This document shows, in pieces, positions 28,931 through 38,792 of a stretch of DNA of 64,000 bases. This stretch comes from Verrucomicrobiota bacterium. GTDB taxonomy: Bacteria; Verrucomicrobiota; Verrucomicrobiia; Methylacidiphilales; JBCCWR01. The first letter of the stretch is position 1, and every line of letters starts with the position of its first letter. Made by a program: the position numbers and the translations under genes. The stretch is taken from positions 29,566 through 93,565 of the forward strand of contig JBCCXA010000013.1 of assembly GCA_039192515.1 (NCBI GenBank), written 5' to 3'. Below the pieces are notes generated by a model. That model did not search any database and had not been told where the DNA came from. It saw only the letters and a program-made list of their open reading frames with translations.

Positions 28931-31150
28931 ATGGAGAAAAGCTATGTTAGAGTTGTGCCGGAATTATCATTAGACCGGTGTTTTGACTACACAGTTCCTG
29001 CTCAACTGCAAAGTAGCATTGAGTTAGGGTACCGTCTGCGAGTGCCCTGGGGGCGTTCTACCACCTTGGCTTATGCGGTGGATTTTCCAGAAACTCCCGA
29101 AGTTGAGTCCTGTCGAGATATTTTAGAGCTTATTGGGAGTCACCCGCTATTAAATCCGGAATTAGTGAAATTGGCTCGCTGGATAGCAGAATACTATTGC
29201 TGCGACTTCCCATTGGCCCTGAAGGGGTTCTTACCTGAGGTTATTCGTAAAAAGGAGACGAACTATAAAACCCGATATTGGGTTTCAGTGCCTGCCCATC
29301 TTGTAGAGGAGGAAGTGCTAAAAATGCTTGGAAAAGCTAAAGCTCAAAAAAGGGTGTGGAAGTTTGCTCAAAAAAAGGGAGCAGGCTGGCTGGCTACTCT
29401 CATGAAGGAATCTAAATCCAATGCTGGTGTCTGGAATGCCTTGGCAGAAAAGGGGTTTATTAGATTATCGCGAGAAAAAATGGAAAGAAACCCTCTCAAT
29501 AAAGAGATTCAAGAATCTATACCTTTACTACTGACCAAGGAACAAACATACGCCAGGCGTCGTATTTTACAACAAGCCTCGAGTGATCAGCCCAAGGCTT
29601 TACTGTTACAAGGCGTTACAGGAAGCGGGAAAACAGAAGTCTACCTGCAAGCTATAGAGGAGATCTTAAAACAGGGGAAAAGTGTCCTGGTTTTGGTTCC
29701 AGAAATCTCCCTTACATCTCAGACCGTTAATAGATTTCGAGCTCGTTTCGAGGGACAGCAGATTCGAGTCGCTGTTTTACACAGCCACTTGTCTTCGGGC
29801 GAACGGCATGATCAATGGCATGCAATTCATCAGGGTAAAGCCAAAATAGTCATTGGTGCAAGGTCAGCTGTATTCGCGCCTGTTCAGAAATTGGGGCTCA
29901 TCATCGTAGATGAAGAACATGAGTCGAGCTATAAACAGGAAGAGGCACCACATTATCATGCTCGCGATGTCGCAGTGATGCGAAGTTATTTAGAGAAAGT
30001 TCCTGTAGTCTTAGGCAGTGCCACGCCCTCGTTAGAGTCTGTTTTAAACGCGAGGCGTGAGCGCTATATTTTATGCAAACTCACACAACGAGCAGAAAAG
30101 ATGGAACTGCCTACTATTCATGTCTTGGATTTGAGACAAGAGAAAGGTCAGCGTCAGGGAGGCTTTTTGATGGCGCAGTGCATGAAAGAGGCGGTGGAAA
30201 CTCGATTAATGCGCCAAGAACAGTGCATTTTGTTTTTAAACAGAAGGGGTTTTGCCACATCGGTTCAATGCCCTAATTGTGGAAGGGTTTGTGAGTGTCC
30301 ACGCTGCTCTGTGCCTCTGACCTACCACCGAACTTCTAATTTGATGCGTTGCCATTTTTGCGATTATCAAGATGGCCTGCCCAAGCTATGCGAGGAGTGT
30401 GGTTTCGAGCAACAGAAATATGGAGGTTTTGGCACGCAACGCGTTGAGGATGCCGTTCAGCATTTATTTCCTAAAGCTCGTTGGCAGAGAATGGATTCGG
30501 ATAGCATGCGCGGCAAGTACGCTTATGAGGAAGCGTTGACAAATTTCCGAAGTGGTAGGACAGATATCCTTGTAGGGACGCAAATGATAGCCAAGGGGCT
30601 CCACTTTCCCAATGTAACCTGCGTCGGCGTAGTGAATTGTGATTCGGCTCTAAATCTCCCTGATTTCCGCGCCGCAGAAAGAGTATTTCAGCAACTGGTG
30701 CAAGTGGCAGGCAGAGCGGGAAGAGGAGATCAATTAGGAGAAGTTTTTATCCAGACCTACACACCCTTTCATCCGGCCATCCAATTTGCCAGACATCACG
30801 ATGTAGAGGGGTTTCAGGAGCAGGAGTTAGAATTTCGTAAAGATCTTATGTATCCGCCTTATTGTCGTAGTGTGTTGGTGATGTTTCGAGGAAAGAGTGA
30901 AGAGAAGACCAGATACTGTATAGAACAAGCGACGAAACGAATCAGAGAACGACTGCAAGATCAGGCAATGGTTTCTGAAATGGCCCCAGCACCCATAGAG
31001 AAGCTCAGAGATGAATACCGCTTTCACACATTTATTCGCACTCAGAAAATTCTACGGGTCAGTCAAGTTTTGCGTGAAGAAATAAAAAAGAAGATTTGGC
31101 CTGAGGGAGTTAAAGTGAGTGTCAATGTTGACCCAGTGAATTTGCTCTAA
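28931..31150 (+). CDS. priA: primosomal protein N', replication restart helicase
   Basis: PriA recognises stalled forks and reloads the replicative helicase. The 739-residue protein has the N-terminal 3'-DNA-binding domain, then the helicase core: Walker A GVTGSGKTE, DEEH box VDEEHESSYKQEE and motif III GSATPSLES. A zinc-binding module inserts in helicase lobe 2 (CPNCGRVCECPRC and CHFC...CEEC). It continues with GTQMIAKGLHFPNV and QVAGRAGRG. All expected elements are present and the length is normal. Confidence 0.95.
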   Translation: MEKSYVRVVPELSLDRCFDYTVPAQLQSSIELGYRLRVPWGRSTTLAYAVDFPETPEVESCRDILELIGSHPLLNPELVKLARWIAEYYCCDFPLALKGFLPEVIRKKETNYKTRYWVSVPAHLVEEEVLKMLGKAKAQKRVWKFAQKKGAGWLATLMKESKSNAGVWNALAEKGFIRLSREKMERNPLNKEIQESIPLLLTKEQTYARRRILQQASSDQPKALLLQGVTGSGKTEVYLQAIEEILKQGKSVLVLVPEISLTSQTVNRFRARFEGQQIRVAVLHSHLSSGERHDQWHAIHQGKAKIVIGARSAVFAPVQKLGLIIVDEEHESSYKQEEAPHYHARDVAVMRSYLEKVPVVLGSATPSLESVLNARRERYILCKLTQRAEKMELPTIHVLDLRQEKGQRQGGFLMAQCMKEAVETRLMRQEQCILFLNRRGFATSVQCPNCGRVCECPRCSVPLTYHRTSNLMRCHFCDYQDGLPKLCEECGFEQQKYGGFGTQRVEDAVQHLFPKARWQRMDSDSMRGKYAYEEALTNFRSGRTDILVGTQMIAKGLHFPNVTCVGVVNCDSALNLPDFRAAERVFQQLVQVAGRAGRGDQLGEVFIQTYTPFHPAIQFARHHDVEGFQEQELEFRKDLMYPPYCRSVLVMFRGKSEEKTRYCIEQATKRIRERLQDQAMVSEMAPAPIEKLRDEYRFHTFIRTQKILRVSQVLREEIKKKIWPEGVKVSVNVDPVNLL

Positions 31151-31214
31151 ACCGGATGATGTCATAGACGTTGAATGAAATCCTTTGCAGAGTACACGAG
31201 TAAAAATAATATCC

Positions 31215-32258
31215 TCAATATCTCATGCTACATGAAATTCCCCCGCCTGCGTTATAGATATCATAGTCGGCTATCGCTGAACGATCAGAATCGCGTCGAT
31301 CATAGCTAATAAATGTTCGGAGCGTTAACCATTCTGTCGGCAGGTAATAAAGACCCATACCTATGGAGTTAGACCAGTCCAAGCGCTTTTCCAAATCGTT
31401 AGGATCTTTTTCATGGGTGTAGCGAGAAAATTCGAAGCGATAATAGGTCTGAATCAGCAATTCCTGCAATGGTGTCCAGAGGTAGGCAAGGGTTAAGGCT
31501 TGAGAGGTTCTATCTTGAGTTTCTGTATTGAAGTTCTCTTGTTCGGTGAAGTAGTAACGCCCCTCATAATTTGAGGTAAATAGCATGTCATCTGAGATGG
31601 GGAATTGCTTTTCTAGAGACCAGGAGGGTACATACTCTTTGTAAAATTCGGCGTAGTCATCCTCTGAGCTGTCATGTCCTAGCAGCCGCTGCCAGTCAAA
31701 GCCAACTGTAGCAAACCAGGTCTCATGGAAGCGAAAACCTGTTTGAGTAAAAACGGTCTGGGAGTCAAAATCTAAGTCATTTAGACCATTTTCAGTTTTA
31801 TCGAGCCCATAGTTATACCACTGGTGACGAAATCCAAGACGGAAGTACAGTTGATCTCCGTCAAAGTCCCAAGGATCCGGAGCAAAGGCAGCTTCTATGG
31901 TACTAACCAGAATTCCTGTGTCTTCTCCATTCTCCGTAGCTGTATCTTCAGAGAGAAAAACATTTGATGTATAGTAGTATTGAGAGTCAACATAACCTTC
32001 TACCCAGCGTTTTCTTGGCTTGATGGACATTAAATATTGTGGACCAATGTCTTGCTCTTCTCCGGGAATAATCTCGGGAATACTCTCGGCATTTTCATAG
32101 GCTTCTACTGTTGTATTTTGTGTGAGCTCGCTCTCCAATTGGCGACGGATTCTTGCTTGTTCGCTTTGGTCAATTTGAGGTACTTGTGCAGATATCGTTG
32201 CTAGATTAATGAAAAATGAACTAAACAGTAATAGAGGAAATGATAAATAGTTCTTCAT
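31215..32258 (-). CDS. outer-membrane beta-barrel protein
   Basis: The 347-residue protein has a signal peptide (about residues 1-24, ending near ISAQ), a short Gln/Glu-rich periplasmic part, and then alternating amphipathic strands full of aromatic residues (RFHETWFATVGFDWQR, LTLAYLWTPLQELLIQTYYR, EWLTLRTFISYDRRD). It ends in CSMRY, with the terminal aromatic typical of barrel insertion. Its ATG overlaps the stop of the upstream FecR-domain gene (TAATG), so the two are translated together. Porin or structural roles are both possible; the cargo is unknown. Confidence 0.8.
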   Translation of the reverse strand: MKNYLSFPLLLFSSFFINLATISAQVPQIDQSEQARIRRQLESELTQNTTVEAYENAESIPEIIPGEEQDIGPQYLMSIKPRKRWVEGYVDSQYYYTSNVFLSEDTATENGEDTGILVSTIEAAFAPDPWDFDGDQLYFRLGFRHQWYNYGLDKTENGLNDLDFDSQTVFTQTGFRFHETWFATVGFDWQRLLGHDSSEDDYAEFYKEYVPSWSLEKQFPISDDMLFTSNYEGRYYFTEQENFNTETQDRTSQALTLAYLWTPLQELLIQTYYRFEFSRYTHEKDPNDLEKRLDWSNSIGMGLYYLPTEWLTLRTFISYDRRDSDRSAIADYDIYNAGGGISCSMRY

Positions 32259-33859
32259 TATTTAGGCTTTGAAAAAACTGGGACGCCAGTACTTGATGAT
32301 AAAGTGTTTGGTGCACCCGGATTAGCAAGGGTGCTTCCTGGAACTGGAGGACTTATAAAGAGAGCAGTGCCATTATATTCTACGTCTATAAGGTTCAGTC
32401 CACCCTGCAATATTCCTCCAGCATTCCAGACCCATCTACCCGTATTTGTTTTAAAAACATATTCACCAGGTCCTATTAAATTAACCTTTTCTAGAATAAT
32501 GGTATTGGCCTCCATGTTGGTTCTTGTGGATTGCAAAGTATTGACCCCGGAGGTGCTTCTTATTTCAATGTTTTTACCGCTTTCGAAAACTAAGTTTCCA
32601 TTAACTTCAAAGTTAAAATTTTTAAAATCAATATTATCTAAAGCGTGGAAAGCTAATTCAACGTCTGGCCCTGAACCGCCATTGTGCTTGATTGTCTTGG
32701 GTGGCCCCGATTCAGCTGACGAAGTGCTGCCAATATCCCTTCGCGAGGCAAAAGTGACTTCTCTATTGTAGTTGTTGAGTTTTGTTCCCTTGTCAAAAAG
32801 AAGTTTTCCATCTGCTAAAAAGGCAAAAACCTCTGTACCGTTTTGCTGTGCTTTGGACAGGTCGATATTCCCAGTTTGAACTTCTATATCTTGGGCAAAG
32901 AAAGCAGTGACTCTCGTTTCATTTAGAAATTCTGCTCCTGGATCAAACTCTTCGATGCGGGGAATGTCTGAGCCGGTTTCAAAGACACCGATTCGATCTG
33001 GATCCAGATCTGGGGAATCAATCAGAGCGCGTTTACTAAACCCCTGTGCCCTTCTACCTGACTGTACTTCATTTTGTGATTCGCGTGTGGTATTATTAAT
33101 AACGAGTTCAAAGGATTTTTTCGTTTTTGCATCGCCTACCTTCACATCAGATTTTTTAGCACGACCTGTTTTGACTAAATTTTGCTGCTTATTAATCTCT
33201 TTATTAATTTTGGGAAGAGAGGGAAGTTCTTGGGAAAAGCCGTTCACGAGGTCGGCTCCATCCACGTTACGCTGTAAATCAAAGTTAAGAGGCTTAGGAA
33301 TAAAATTTTGCCCGGGCAGGATGAAAGTGACTTGCCCTGCTAACACCGTCTGGGATCTTCCATTTGGTAGAGTAGCTTTAGCTTTACCTTCTAAAGTCAT
33401 TAGCTTGAATCCACCGTTACTCGTTGCACTAGCGGCTACCGTCGTTCCGGTGATAGCAGCCGTGGCACCTGCCGTGCGGATGACTCCACCACCGCGACCT
33501 CGAGGGGAATGGAACAGTACACTGCCCTGTTGGAGGTTGATACCCCGCTCTCCTTTATCAAAGGAAAGGATGCTGTTTGAACCAATCCGAGTGATGGTTT
33601 GATCCTCGGCAATCAGTTCAGCGCGAGATTTTATACCTGTTTTGACAAGGTCCGGGGCAGCCACATTGCTACGGATAGTGGCTTTTATAGAGCGTTGACT
33701 AACGGATTGGATAACGGAAACATCATTAACAACCTGGGTAAAGGTTGCTTCATCCAGAAGGTTTCTAGCTGCGAATAAGCAAGGATGCGTGCCATTCAAG
33801 GAGATTAGTGTAAATACAGAGACCTGGAGAAGCTTCTTACCCGTGAATATATGCCCCAT
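32258..33859 (-). CDS. secreted FecR-domain protein
   Basis: I choose ATG 33859 because it gives a signal-peptide-like start (MGHIFTGKKLLQVSVFTLIS) and drops about 50 unlikely residues of the longest frame, leaving about 533. The FecR domain (about residues 40-180) has the typical beta-strand phrases AELIAEDQTITRIGSNSILS, LQQGSVLFHSP and TAAITGTTVAA. The later part is beta-rich and has no recognised family. No anti-sigma N-terminal region or sigma gene is nearby, so this is probably a structural surface FecR protein, working with the barrel protein with which it overlaps. Confidence 0.8.
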   Translation of the reverse strand: MGHIFTGKKLLQVSVFTLISLNGTHPCLFAARNLLDEATFTQVVNDVSVIQSVSQRSIKATIRSNVAAPDLVKTGIKSRAELIAEDQTITRIGSNSILSFDKGERGINLQQGSVLFHSPRGRGGGVIRTAGATAAITGTTVAASATSNGGFKLMTLEGKAKATLPNGRSQTVLAGQVTFILPGQNFIPKPLNFDLQRNVDGADLVNGFSQELPSLPKINKEINKQQNLVKTGRAKKSDVKVGDAKTKKSFELVINNTTRESQNEVQSGRRAQGFSKRALIDSPDLDPDRIGVFETGSDIPRIEEFDPGAEFLNETRVTAFFAQDIEVQTGNIDLSKAQQNGTEVFAFLADGKLLFDKGTKLNNYNREVTFASRRDIGSTSSAESGPPKTIKHNGGSGPDVELAFHALDNIDFKNFNFEVNGNLVFESGKNIEIRSTSGVNTLQSTRTNMEANTIILEKVNLIGPGEYVFKTNTGRWVWNAGGILQGGLNLIDVEYNGTALFISPPVPGSTLANPGAPNTLSSSTGVPVFSKPK

Positions 33860-34367
33860 TAGTTTAATATACGCAAAATTGTGAAAATGTGGCAAGAGAT
33901 CCTTTTTCTGAGAGATTTGGCCTGCTTTTTCATCAAGCTGTCTCGGGATGAGCTTAATGCTAGTGCATTTTCTAATGAATGGGAAACAGTGCCTCATCCA
34001 ATCTGTCATTCTCTGGTTGCACCGGTGAAAGCCTCTAGAGATGCGTCTAGTCCTCTCGGTGCTTCCATCCCTGTTGATATAAGCGGATTAATCCGGCGGA
34101 AAAATCTACGAATGCTTCAATCTCCTGGATACCTTATTTGAACCAGGGTATGGCAAAAATGGATCTTTAAGATGAGTTCAAAAATACTCCGAGAGGTTAA
34201 AGAAGTTGAAGGAGATAGCTAAAAGCTTGGGCCCTTGGGTCCTAAGCAAAAGAGAGTCGATAAAGCTCTATTACTCCACACCTCTTGAACGTGGCTCAAG
34301 GGCCAATCCCTAGGCGAGGTGGCATCATGCGAGTTTGGCCGACTTAGAGGCGCTATTTGCTAATTTG
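33860..34367. other. intergenic region without a recognised gene
   Basis: About 500 bases lie between the FecR gene and the glycosyltransferase gene, both on the minus strand. An 86-codon plus-strand frame at 33881 has no ribosome site and no familiar features, so I do not call it. I see no tRNA, repeat or clear terminator. Confidence 0.45.
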
Positions 34368-35537
34368 CTATTCATGGTAAGTGGATTGCCTCTTCAGATG
34401 ATCGACAAGCTTCTGAGCGGTATTTTCCCAACTGAAGGTCAGAGCATGCTTTCTCCCTGCCTGACCTAGGCGATCTCTAAGATTACGGTCTTGGATTAAT
34501 TTCTTTAATTCTTTGGAAAGGGTATGGATATCACCTTCATCTACTAGGATTCCCGTTTGACCATCTTTGACTGCTTCAGCAACTCCTCCCGTGCGATATC
34601 CAATAACTGGCTTGCTTTGTAAGCCTGCCTCTAAATAGGTAATGCCGAAGCCCTCCACACTGGTTTTAAGAGTCCGGCTCGTCATGGCATAGATTTCGCA
34701 ATTGGCATAGGCTTGGGCCAGTTTCTCTGGTGCTACAGGTCCAAGGTATTCTAGGGTAATGCCTAGTTTTTTACTCAGGGCTATTAATTCTTGAAGGTAT
34801 TGCCCATTGTCAGTGTGGTCACTCTTCCCGGCAATATGGTATACAATGCTATTTTTAGTCTCTGAGTCTAGTTTGCCAAGTGCCTCAATAACTTCTCGGT
34901 GTCCTTTGCGATGATGCACTCTAGCAAGCGTTAAAATGCGTACGCGTCCATTCGTCTCAGGTTTTATGGAAATGCCATTGCGCATTGCGGGACTGCTGCA
35001 GGCACAAGGAAGGGTGATCACTCGTTCTTTGACAGCGCATAAGATAGAGCCTTTAAGGTTACATCCAGAGAATCTAGAAGCAGATGCCAGCAGCTTTGTG
35101 TAGGGAAAGAACATTTGTGCTGCTATGTAGAGAAGTTTGTTCGATTCAAATTTATAAATTTCTGATCCGTGCCAGATACAAACGGAATTATAGGTTAGGT
35201 AAGACGGCACGACATGAAAAAGTCTGCCAACCATCATCATGATTTGGGCCCCTACGCTGGGTAAGAGGATGACTCTACTCATTAATTGTTGATGATCCCT
35301 GATGATTTGTCGTCCCATCTGAAGAAGTGAAGGGATTTTTAAGCTGCCATTGGCTTGCAACCTTTTAACAGGAAATGGCATTGTGCGATCGATGTCATCC
35401 TGGTTTGCGAGGTAGTTTGGTGCCCATACTTCTATGCAATACCCAAGTTTGTGCAGCGCCATAGCTAATTCTACACAATAAGTGCCTACACCACCGTAAA
35501 ACGGAGGGAACTCATGGGTTATCATCACGAATTTCAT
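34368..35537 (-). CDS. glycosyltransferase, GT4 family
   Basis: This 389-residue GT-B glycosyltransferase starts with the donor/acceptor lobe phrase THEFPPFYGGVGTYCVELA, the Gly-rich loop typical of GT4 mannosyl- or glucosyltransferases. The C-terminal lobe has ILTLARVHHRKGHREVIEAL (Arg/Lys pair) and EGFGITYLEAGLQSKPVIG (E-x7-E type motif), then GGVAEAVKDGQTGILV. It diverges from the ACP-dehydratase operon by 205 bases, so it may share a role in a surface glycolipid. The sugar is unknown. Confidence 0.9.
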   Translation of the reverse strand: MKFVMITHEFPPFYGGVGTYCVELAMALHKLGYCIEVWAPNYLANQDDIDRTMPFPVKRLQANGSLKIPSLLQMGRQIIRDHQQLMSRVILLPSVGAQIMMMVGRLFHVVPSYLTYNSVCIWHGSEIYKFESNKLLYIAAQMFFPYTKLLASASRFSGCNLKGSILCAVKERVITLPCACSSPAMRNGISIKPETNGRVRILTLARVHHRKGHREVIEALGKLDSETKNSIVYHIAGKSDHTDNGQYLQELIALSKKLGITLEYLGPVAPEKLAQAYANCEIYAMTSRTLKTSVEGFGITYLEAGLQSKPVIGYRTGGVAEAVKDGQTGILVDEGDIHTLSKELKKLIQDRNLRDRLGQAGRKHALTFSWENTAQKLVDHLKRQSTYHE

Positions 35538-35742
35538 GAACAGCTAATAGGGCTAAGCTGATATTCATAAAGTGCCTGAGGCATAGACGAAAGCTTTTTG
35601 TGCAGGAATTTGCCATTTTCCCAAGACTAAATGCTCGAGATTTACCATTTTACGAAGATTACGTGAAAATCTTGATAAATTATTATTTACGTACTTTCAT
35701 TATTCGACAAGAATCCCTGTTCACTTTTTCAAGTTATATAAT

Positions 35743-36582
35743 ATGGCACTGACAGAGAATGATATGGCAGATCTCAAGGCTGCTCTAAAAAGATGTAGTC
35801 AAGAGACTGTGGAAGCGGCAATTCGTTATCGAGAACATGGTGATGCTTCGGTGTTACCTGGAGTTGTTACAGGAATTATCCGGAGATATATGACTCCTGA
35901 TTCTGAGATCGACTTAGCAAAAGCGGGTGATGAGACAAAACTGATTGAAGATCTGGGGATAGACTCCCTCACCATGTTGGAAATAGTTCTAACCATTGAA
36001 GAGGCATTAGGTATCCGCATACAGAATGAGGAACTCGTAGACATTATTACATTAGGCCAAGTAAAAGCCTTTATTACTCGTAAGGTTTCTGGAGAAGGTG
36101 GAGATGACTCCTCGGCAGCGCAATCCGATAAAGTCAAAAAATATGATCGTGACGCAATCACCATCACACTACCACAAAACCCTCCATTCCTTTTTGTGGA
36201 TTCGGCGGAGATTGAAGACAAAAAGATCATAGCCAGGTATGAAATCACTGGGGATGAATATTTTTTAGAAGGACATTTTAGTAATAATCCCGTTTTTCCT
36301 GCTTCCATAGTCTTTGAAGCTTTGGGTCAGGTAGGTTGCCTTTGGGTCATTGAGAACGCCGCTGCCCAAACCGGTCAGGAAATCAAACCAACAGAAGTGG
36401 TCTTTGCCTCCATGGAGGATGCCCATTTCCACAAGCGTGCGGTTCCTGGTGATGTTCTAGAGATGGAAGTTACTCTGGATCGACTGCGCGCACCGCTTGC
36501 TGTCTTCAAAGGTGCTGTCAAAGTCAAAGGAGAGCGTCTAGCTGAAGTGGCTCACCTGGTTCTAGCTTTTGGCAGCGAGTAA
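35743..36582 (+). CDS. acyl carrier protein fused to a FabZ-like hotdog dehydratase
   Basis: Residues 1 to about 125 form an acyl carrier protein: LIEDLGIDSLTMLEIVLTIE has the DSL serine for the phosphopantetheine arm. After a short Gly/Ser linker, about residues 135-279 form a FabZ/FabA-like hotdog domain with LEGHFSNNPVFPASIVFEALGQ-type sequence, where His and the Glu of FEALGQ match the catalytic pair. It would carry an acyl chain and dehydrate its 3-hydroxyacyl form. The HFSNN in place of the usual HFPG is unusual. It is the first gene of a three-gene set with a ketosynthase and an SDR. ATG 35743 is the only good start. Confidence 0.85.
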   Translation: MALTENDMADLKAALKRCSQETVEAAIRYREHGDASVLPGVVTGIIRRYMTPDSEIDLAKAGDETKLIEDLGIDSLTMLEIVLTIEEALGIRIQNEELVDIITLGQVKAFITRKVSGEGGDDSSAAQSDKVKKYDRDAITITLPQNPPFLFVDSAEIEDKKIIARYEITGDEYFLEGHFSNNPVFPASIVFEALGQVGCLWVIENAAAQTGQEIKPTEVVFASMEDAHFHKRAVPGDVLEMEVTLDRLRAPLAVFKGAVKVKGERLAEVAHLVLAFGSE

Positions 36583-36648
36583 TCAACCTCACTATTTGTT
36601 TGCTCTTTGGGGTTAATCTCTCTATTCCATCTATCCGTATTGAGTTAT

Positions 36649-37929
36649 ATGGTAGATAAGAAGCGTATTGCTATTACAGGGCTTGGTTTCATTACGCCCA
36701 TCGGAAATAGCCGCCAAGATGTGATACAGAGTCTGAAACAATCACGCTCAGGTATTAAGAAGTGTGAGCTATTTGATGACCCCAAGATTCCTATTTCATT
36801 AGCGGGCTTAGTAGAGGGATTTTCTTTTCCCTCAATCTCCTATGATGAATGGACTTTTCCAGAAGGCGTCAGCTTTAGGCGAGATCAACTAAGATCAATG
36901 GCCCCTAACATAGTCTTTGGGCATCTCTCAATGCAACAAGCCATAGAAGATGCGGGTTTATCGGAACAAGAGATTTCTAACCCAAGGACGAGTCTGATGG
37001 CGGCTTCTACTGGTTCGCAATGGATGAGTCATGAAACCCTGAGCAGGATTGATCAGCGTGGAGTGCGCACCGCGAGTCCTGTTTGTGTCTGTTACAGTAT
37101 TTCTGGCTCACTCAATATCAACTTAGCTGCAAATTTTAAGATCAAAGGAGGCATGTTGGGTTTCTCCAGTGCCTGTGCTTCTTCCGCTCATGCATTTGGT
37201 ACTGCCTCTGATCTCATTGCCCTTGGTAGGCAGGATCGAGTTTTTGTGGTCGGTGCAGAAGAGGTGAGCCGGGAGGCAATCGTGCCCTTTGCAGCTGCTA
37301 GAGCACTTTCTTTAAAGGACGACCCAGAGGCGTATCCTTGCCCCTTTGATAGCAAACGAGATGGTTTTATTGCTTGCGAAGGTGGAGTGACCATGGTTCT
37401 GGAGAATCTTAACGTGGCTCAGGCTCGCGGAGCGAAAATCTATGCGGAAGTCTTGGGGTGGGGGCAATCATCCGATGGGTATAACGTGGTCATCCCTGAG
37501 CCTGAGGGAGAGGGTTTAGCCAGGGCGATGCAGTTAGCCCTAGAGGAATCGGCAATTTCAAGTTCGGAGGTAGATTATATCAATGCTCATGCAACTTCTA
37601 CTCTAGCTGGGGATGAAGCAGAGGCTAGGGCTATTGATCGTGTCTTTGGCCAGAGTGGTGATGCGCCCTATATCAGCAGCACCAAAGCTTTAACGGGTCA
37701 TGGACTCCATCTGGCTGGAGTGATGGAAGCTTCCTTTGGCTGTCTTTCTATTGATGAAAAATTTATGCCTGTTTCCGCGAAGATAACCGATTTAGATCCT
37801 AAGTTTGAAAACCTTAATATTGTAAGAGAGCCTTCTCAAGTACGCCCGGAAGTAGTCATGAGCTCTTCAAGTGGTTTTGGGGGGACAAATGTTTCTCTAG
37901 TCATGCGCCGCTATAGCCCAGATTCATGA
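36649..37929 (+). CDS. beta-ketoacyl-ACP synthase, FabF-like
   Basis: This is a thiolase-fold condensing enzyme of about 426 residues. I choose ATG 36649 (MVDKKRIAITGLGFITPIG), since the longer TTG-started frame adds 14 residues outside the family. The catalytic triad is Cys in SSACASSAHAFG, His in NAHATSTLAGD and His in STKALTGHGLHLAG, matching the KAS II type. FGGTNVSLV near the end is the Gly-rich loop. It works with the ACP-dehydratase protein upstream (66 bases) and the SDR downstream (62 bases) in chain elongation. A housekeeping FabF may exist elsewhere. Confidence 0.88.
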   Translation: MVDKKRIAITGLGFITPIGNSRQDVIQSLKQSRSGIKKCELFDDPKIPISLAGLVEGFSFPSISYDEWTFPEGVSFRRDQLRSMAPNIVFGHLSMQQAIEDAGLSEQEISNPRTSLMAASTGSQWMSHETLSRIDQRGVRTASPVCVCYSISGSLNINLAANFKIKGGMLGFSSACASSAHAFGTASDLIALGRQDRVFVVGAEEVSREAIVPFAAARALSLKDDPEAYPCPFDSKRDGFIACEGGVTMVLENLNVAQARGAKIYAEVLGWGQSSDGYNVVIPEPEGEGLARAMQLALEESAISSSEVDYINAHATSTLAGDEAEARAIDRVFGQSGDAPYISSTKALTGHGLHLAGVMEASFGCLSIDEKFMPVSAKITDLDPKFENLNIVREPSQVRPEVVMSSSSGFGGTNVSLVMRRYSPDS

Positions 37930-37991
37930 AAGCTGCTAGAGTTGTCTCTAAGGAATAGCACTTTATTTACGCCATCTCTTCCACAAATGAC

Positions 37992-38792
37992 ATGCAAAAC
38001 GTTCTGATTACTGGGGCAAGTTCGGGGATAGGCTTGGTAACCGCTAAGCACTTGTTAAATCTAGGGTATAAAGTCTACGGTACATCGAGATCCCTAGAGC
38101 GATTAGAAAGTATCCAGGGTCTTCAAGCAATTGAGATGGACTTGTGTTCCGATGCTTCCATTGCTAGCGGCTGGGAGAAAATTGAAAAAGCAGGTGGCGT
38201 AGATCTGGTTATCAACAACGCAGGCGCGGGTTATATAGGTTCCATCGAGAAGATGTCACTCGATGAGGAACGCCGACTTTTTCAGATTCTCGTTCATGGT
38301 CCAATGTTGCTTAACCGCAAGGTCGTTTCTTTTTTTAGGAAACAAGGCTTCGGGCTATTGATTAATGTGACATCTGTAGCTGGAATCTTACCCATTCCTT
38401 TTATGTCATGTTACAGTTCAGCCAAAGCAGCTTTCATTGCCTATACTTCGGCGCTTCGTATAGAAACAGCCGGAGATTCTTTCCGAGTGGTAGACCTCAG
38501 GCCAGGTGATATTCGCACCTCTTTTAATGAGGCAATGACAAAAGGACTGGAAGATTCCTTCTACCAAGACAAGCTTACGAAGGCGTGGCAAGTCATTGAT
38601 AAAAATCTTAAAGAGGCTCCAGACCCACTTTGCGTAGCTCAGAAAATAGAGCAAATCATTCAAGATAAAGGAGCTCAAGAAGTTTATTATGTGGGAGATT
38701 TCTTTCAAACAAGAATCGCTCCATTTTTACTGCGTTTTGCTTCCAGCAAATTAGTCACTAGAGCGATTCTTGCTTACTACAAGCTAGATTAG
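37992..38792 (+). CDS. short-chain dehydrogenase/reductase
   Basis: This 266-residue classical SDR has the NAD(P) motif ITGASSGIGLVTAKHLL at the N-terminus, NNAGAG near residue 78, and the catalytic Ser-Tyr-Lys (NVTSVAGI ... YSSAKAAF). In the context of a ketosynthase and a dehydratase it would reduce a 3-ketoacyl-ACP, but the sequence alone does not fix the substrate. Its 3' end overlaps the convergent pgeF gene by 35 bases. Confidence 0.88.
   Translation: MQNVLITGASSGIGLVTAKHLLNLGYKVYGTSRSLERLESIQGLQAIEMDLCSDASIASGWEKIEKAGGVDLVINNAGAGYIGSIEKMSLDEERRLFQILVHGPMLLNRKVVSFFRKQGFGLLINVTSVAGILPIPFMSCYSSAKAAFIAYTSALRIETAGDSFRVVDLRPGDIRTSFNEAMTKGLEDSFYQDKLTKAWQVIDKNLKEAPDPLCVAQKIEQIIQDKGAQEVYYVGDFFQTRIAPFLLRFASSKLVTRAILAYYKLD

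Noticed and set aside
33881..34141. 86-codon plus-strand frame in the gap beside the FecR gene
   Set aside because: It lacks a ribosome site, overlaps no conserved feature and its product has no clear domain or membrane pattern.
34200..34330. GC-rich paired-looking stretch considered as a tRNA or small RNA
   Set aside because: No cloverleaf, no T-loop sequence and no strong stem were found.
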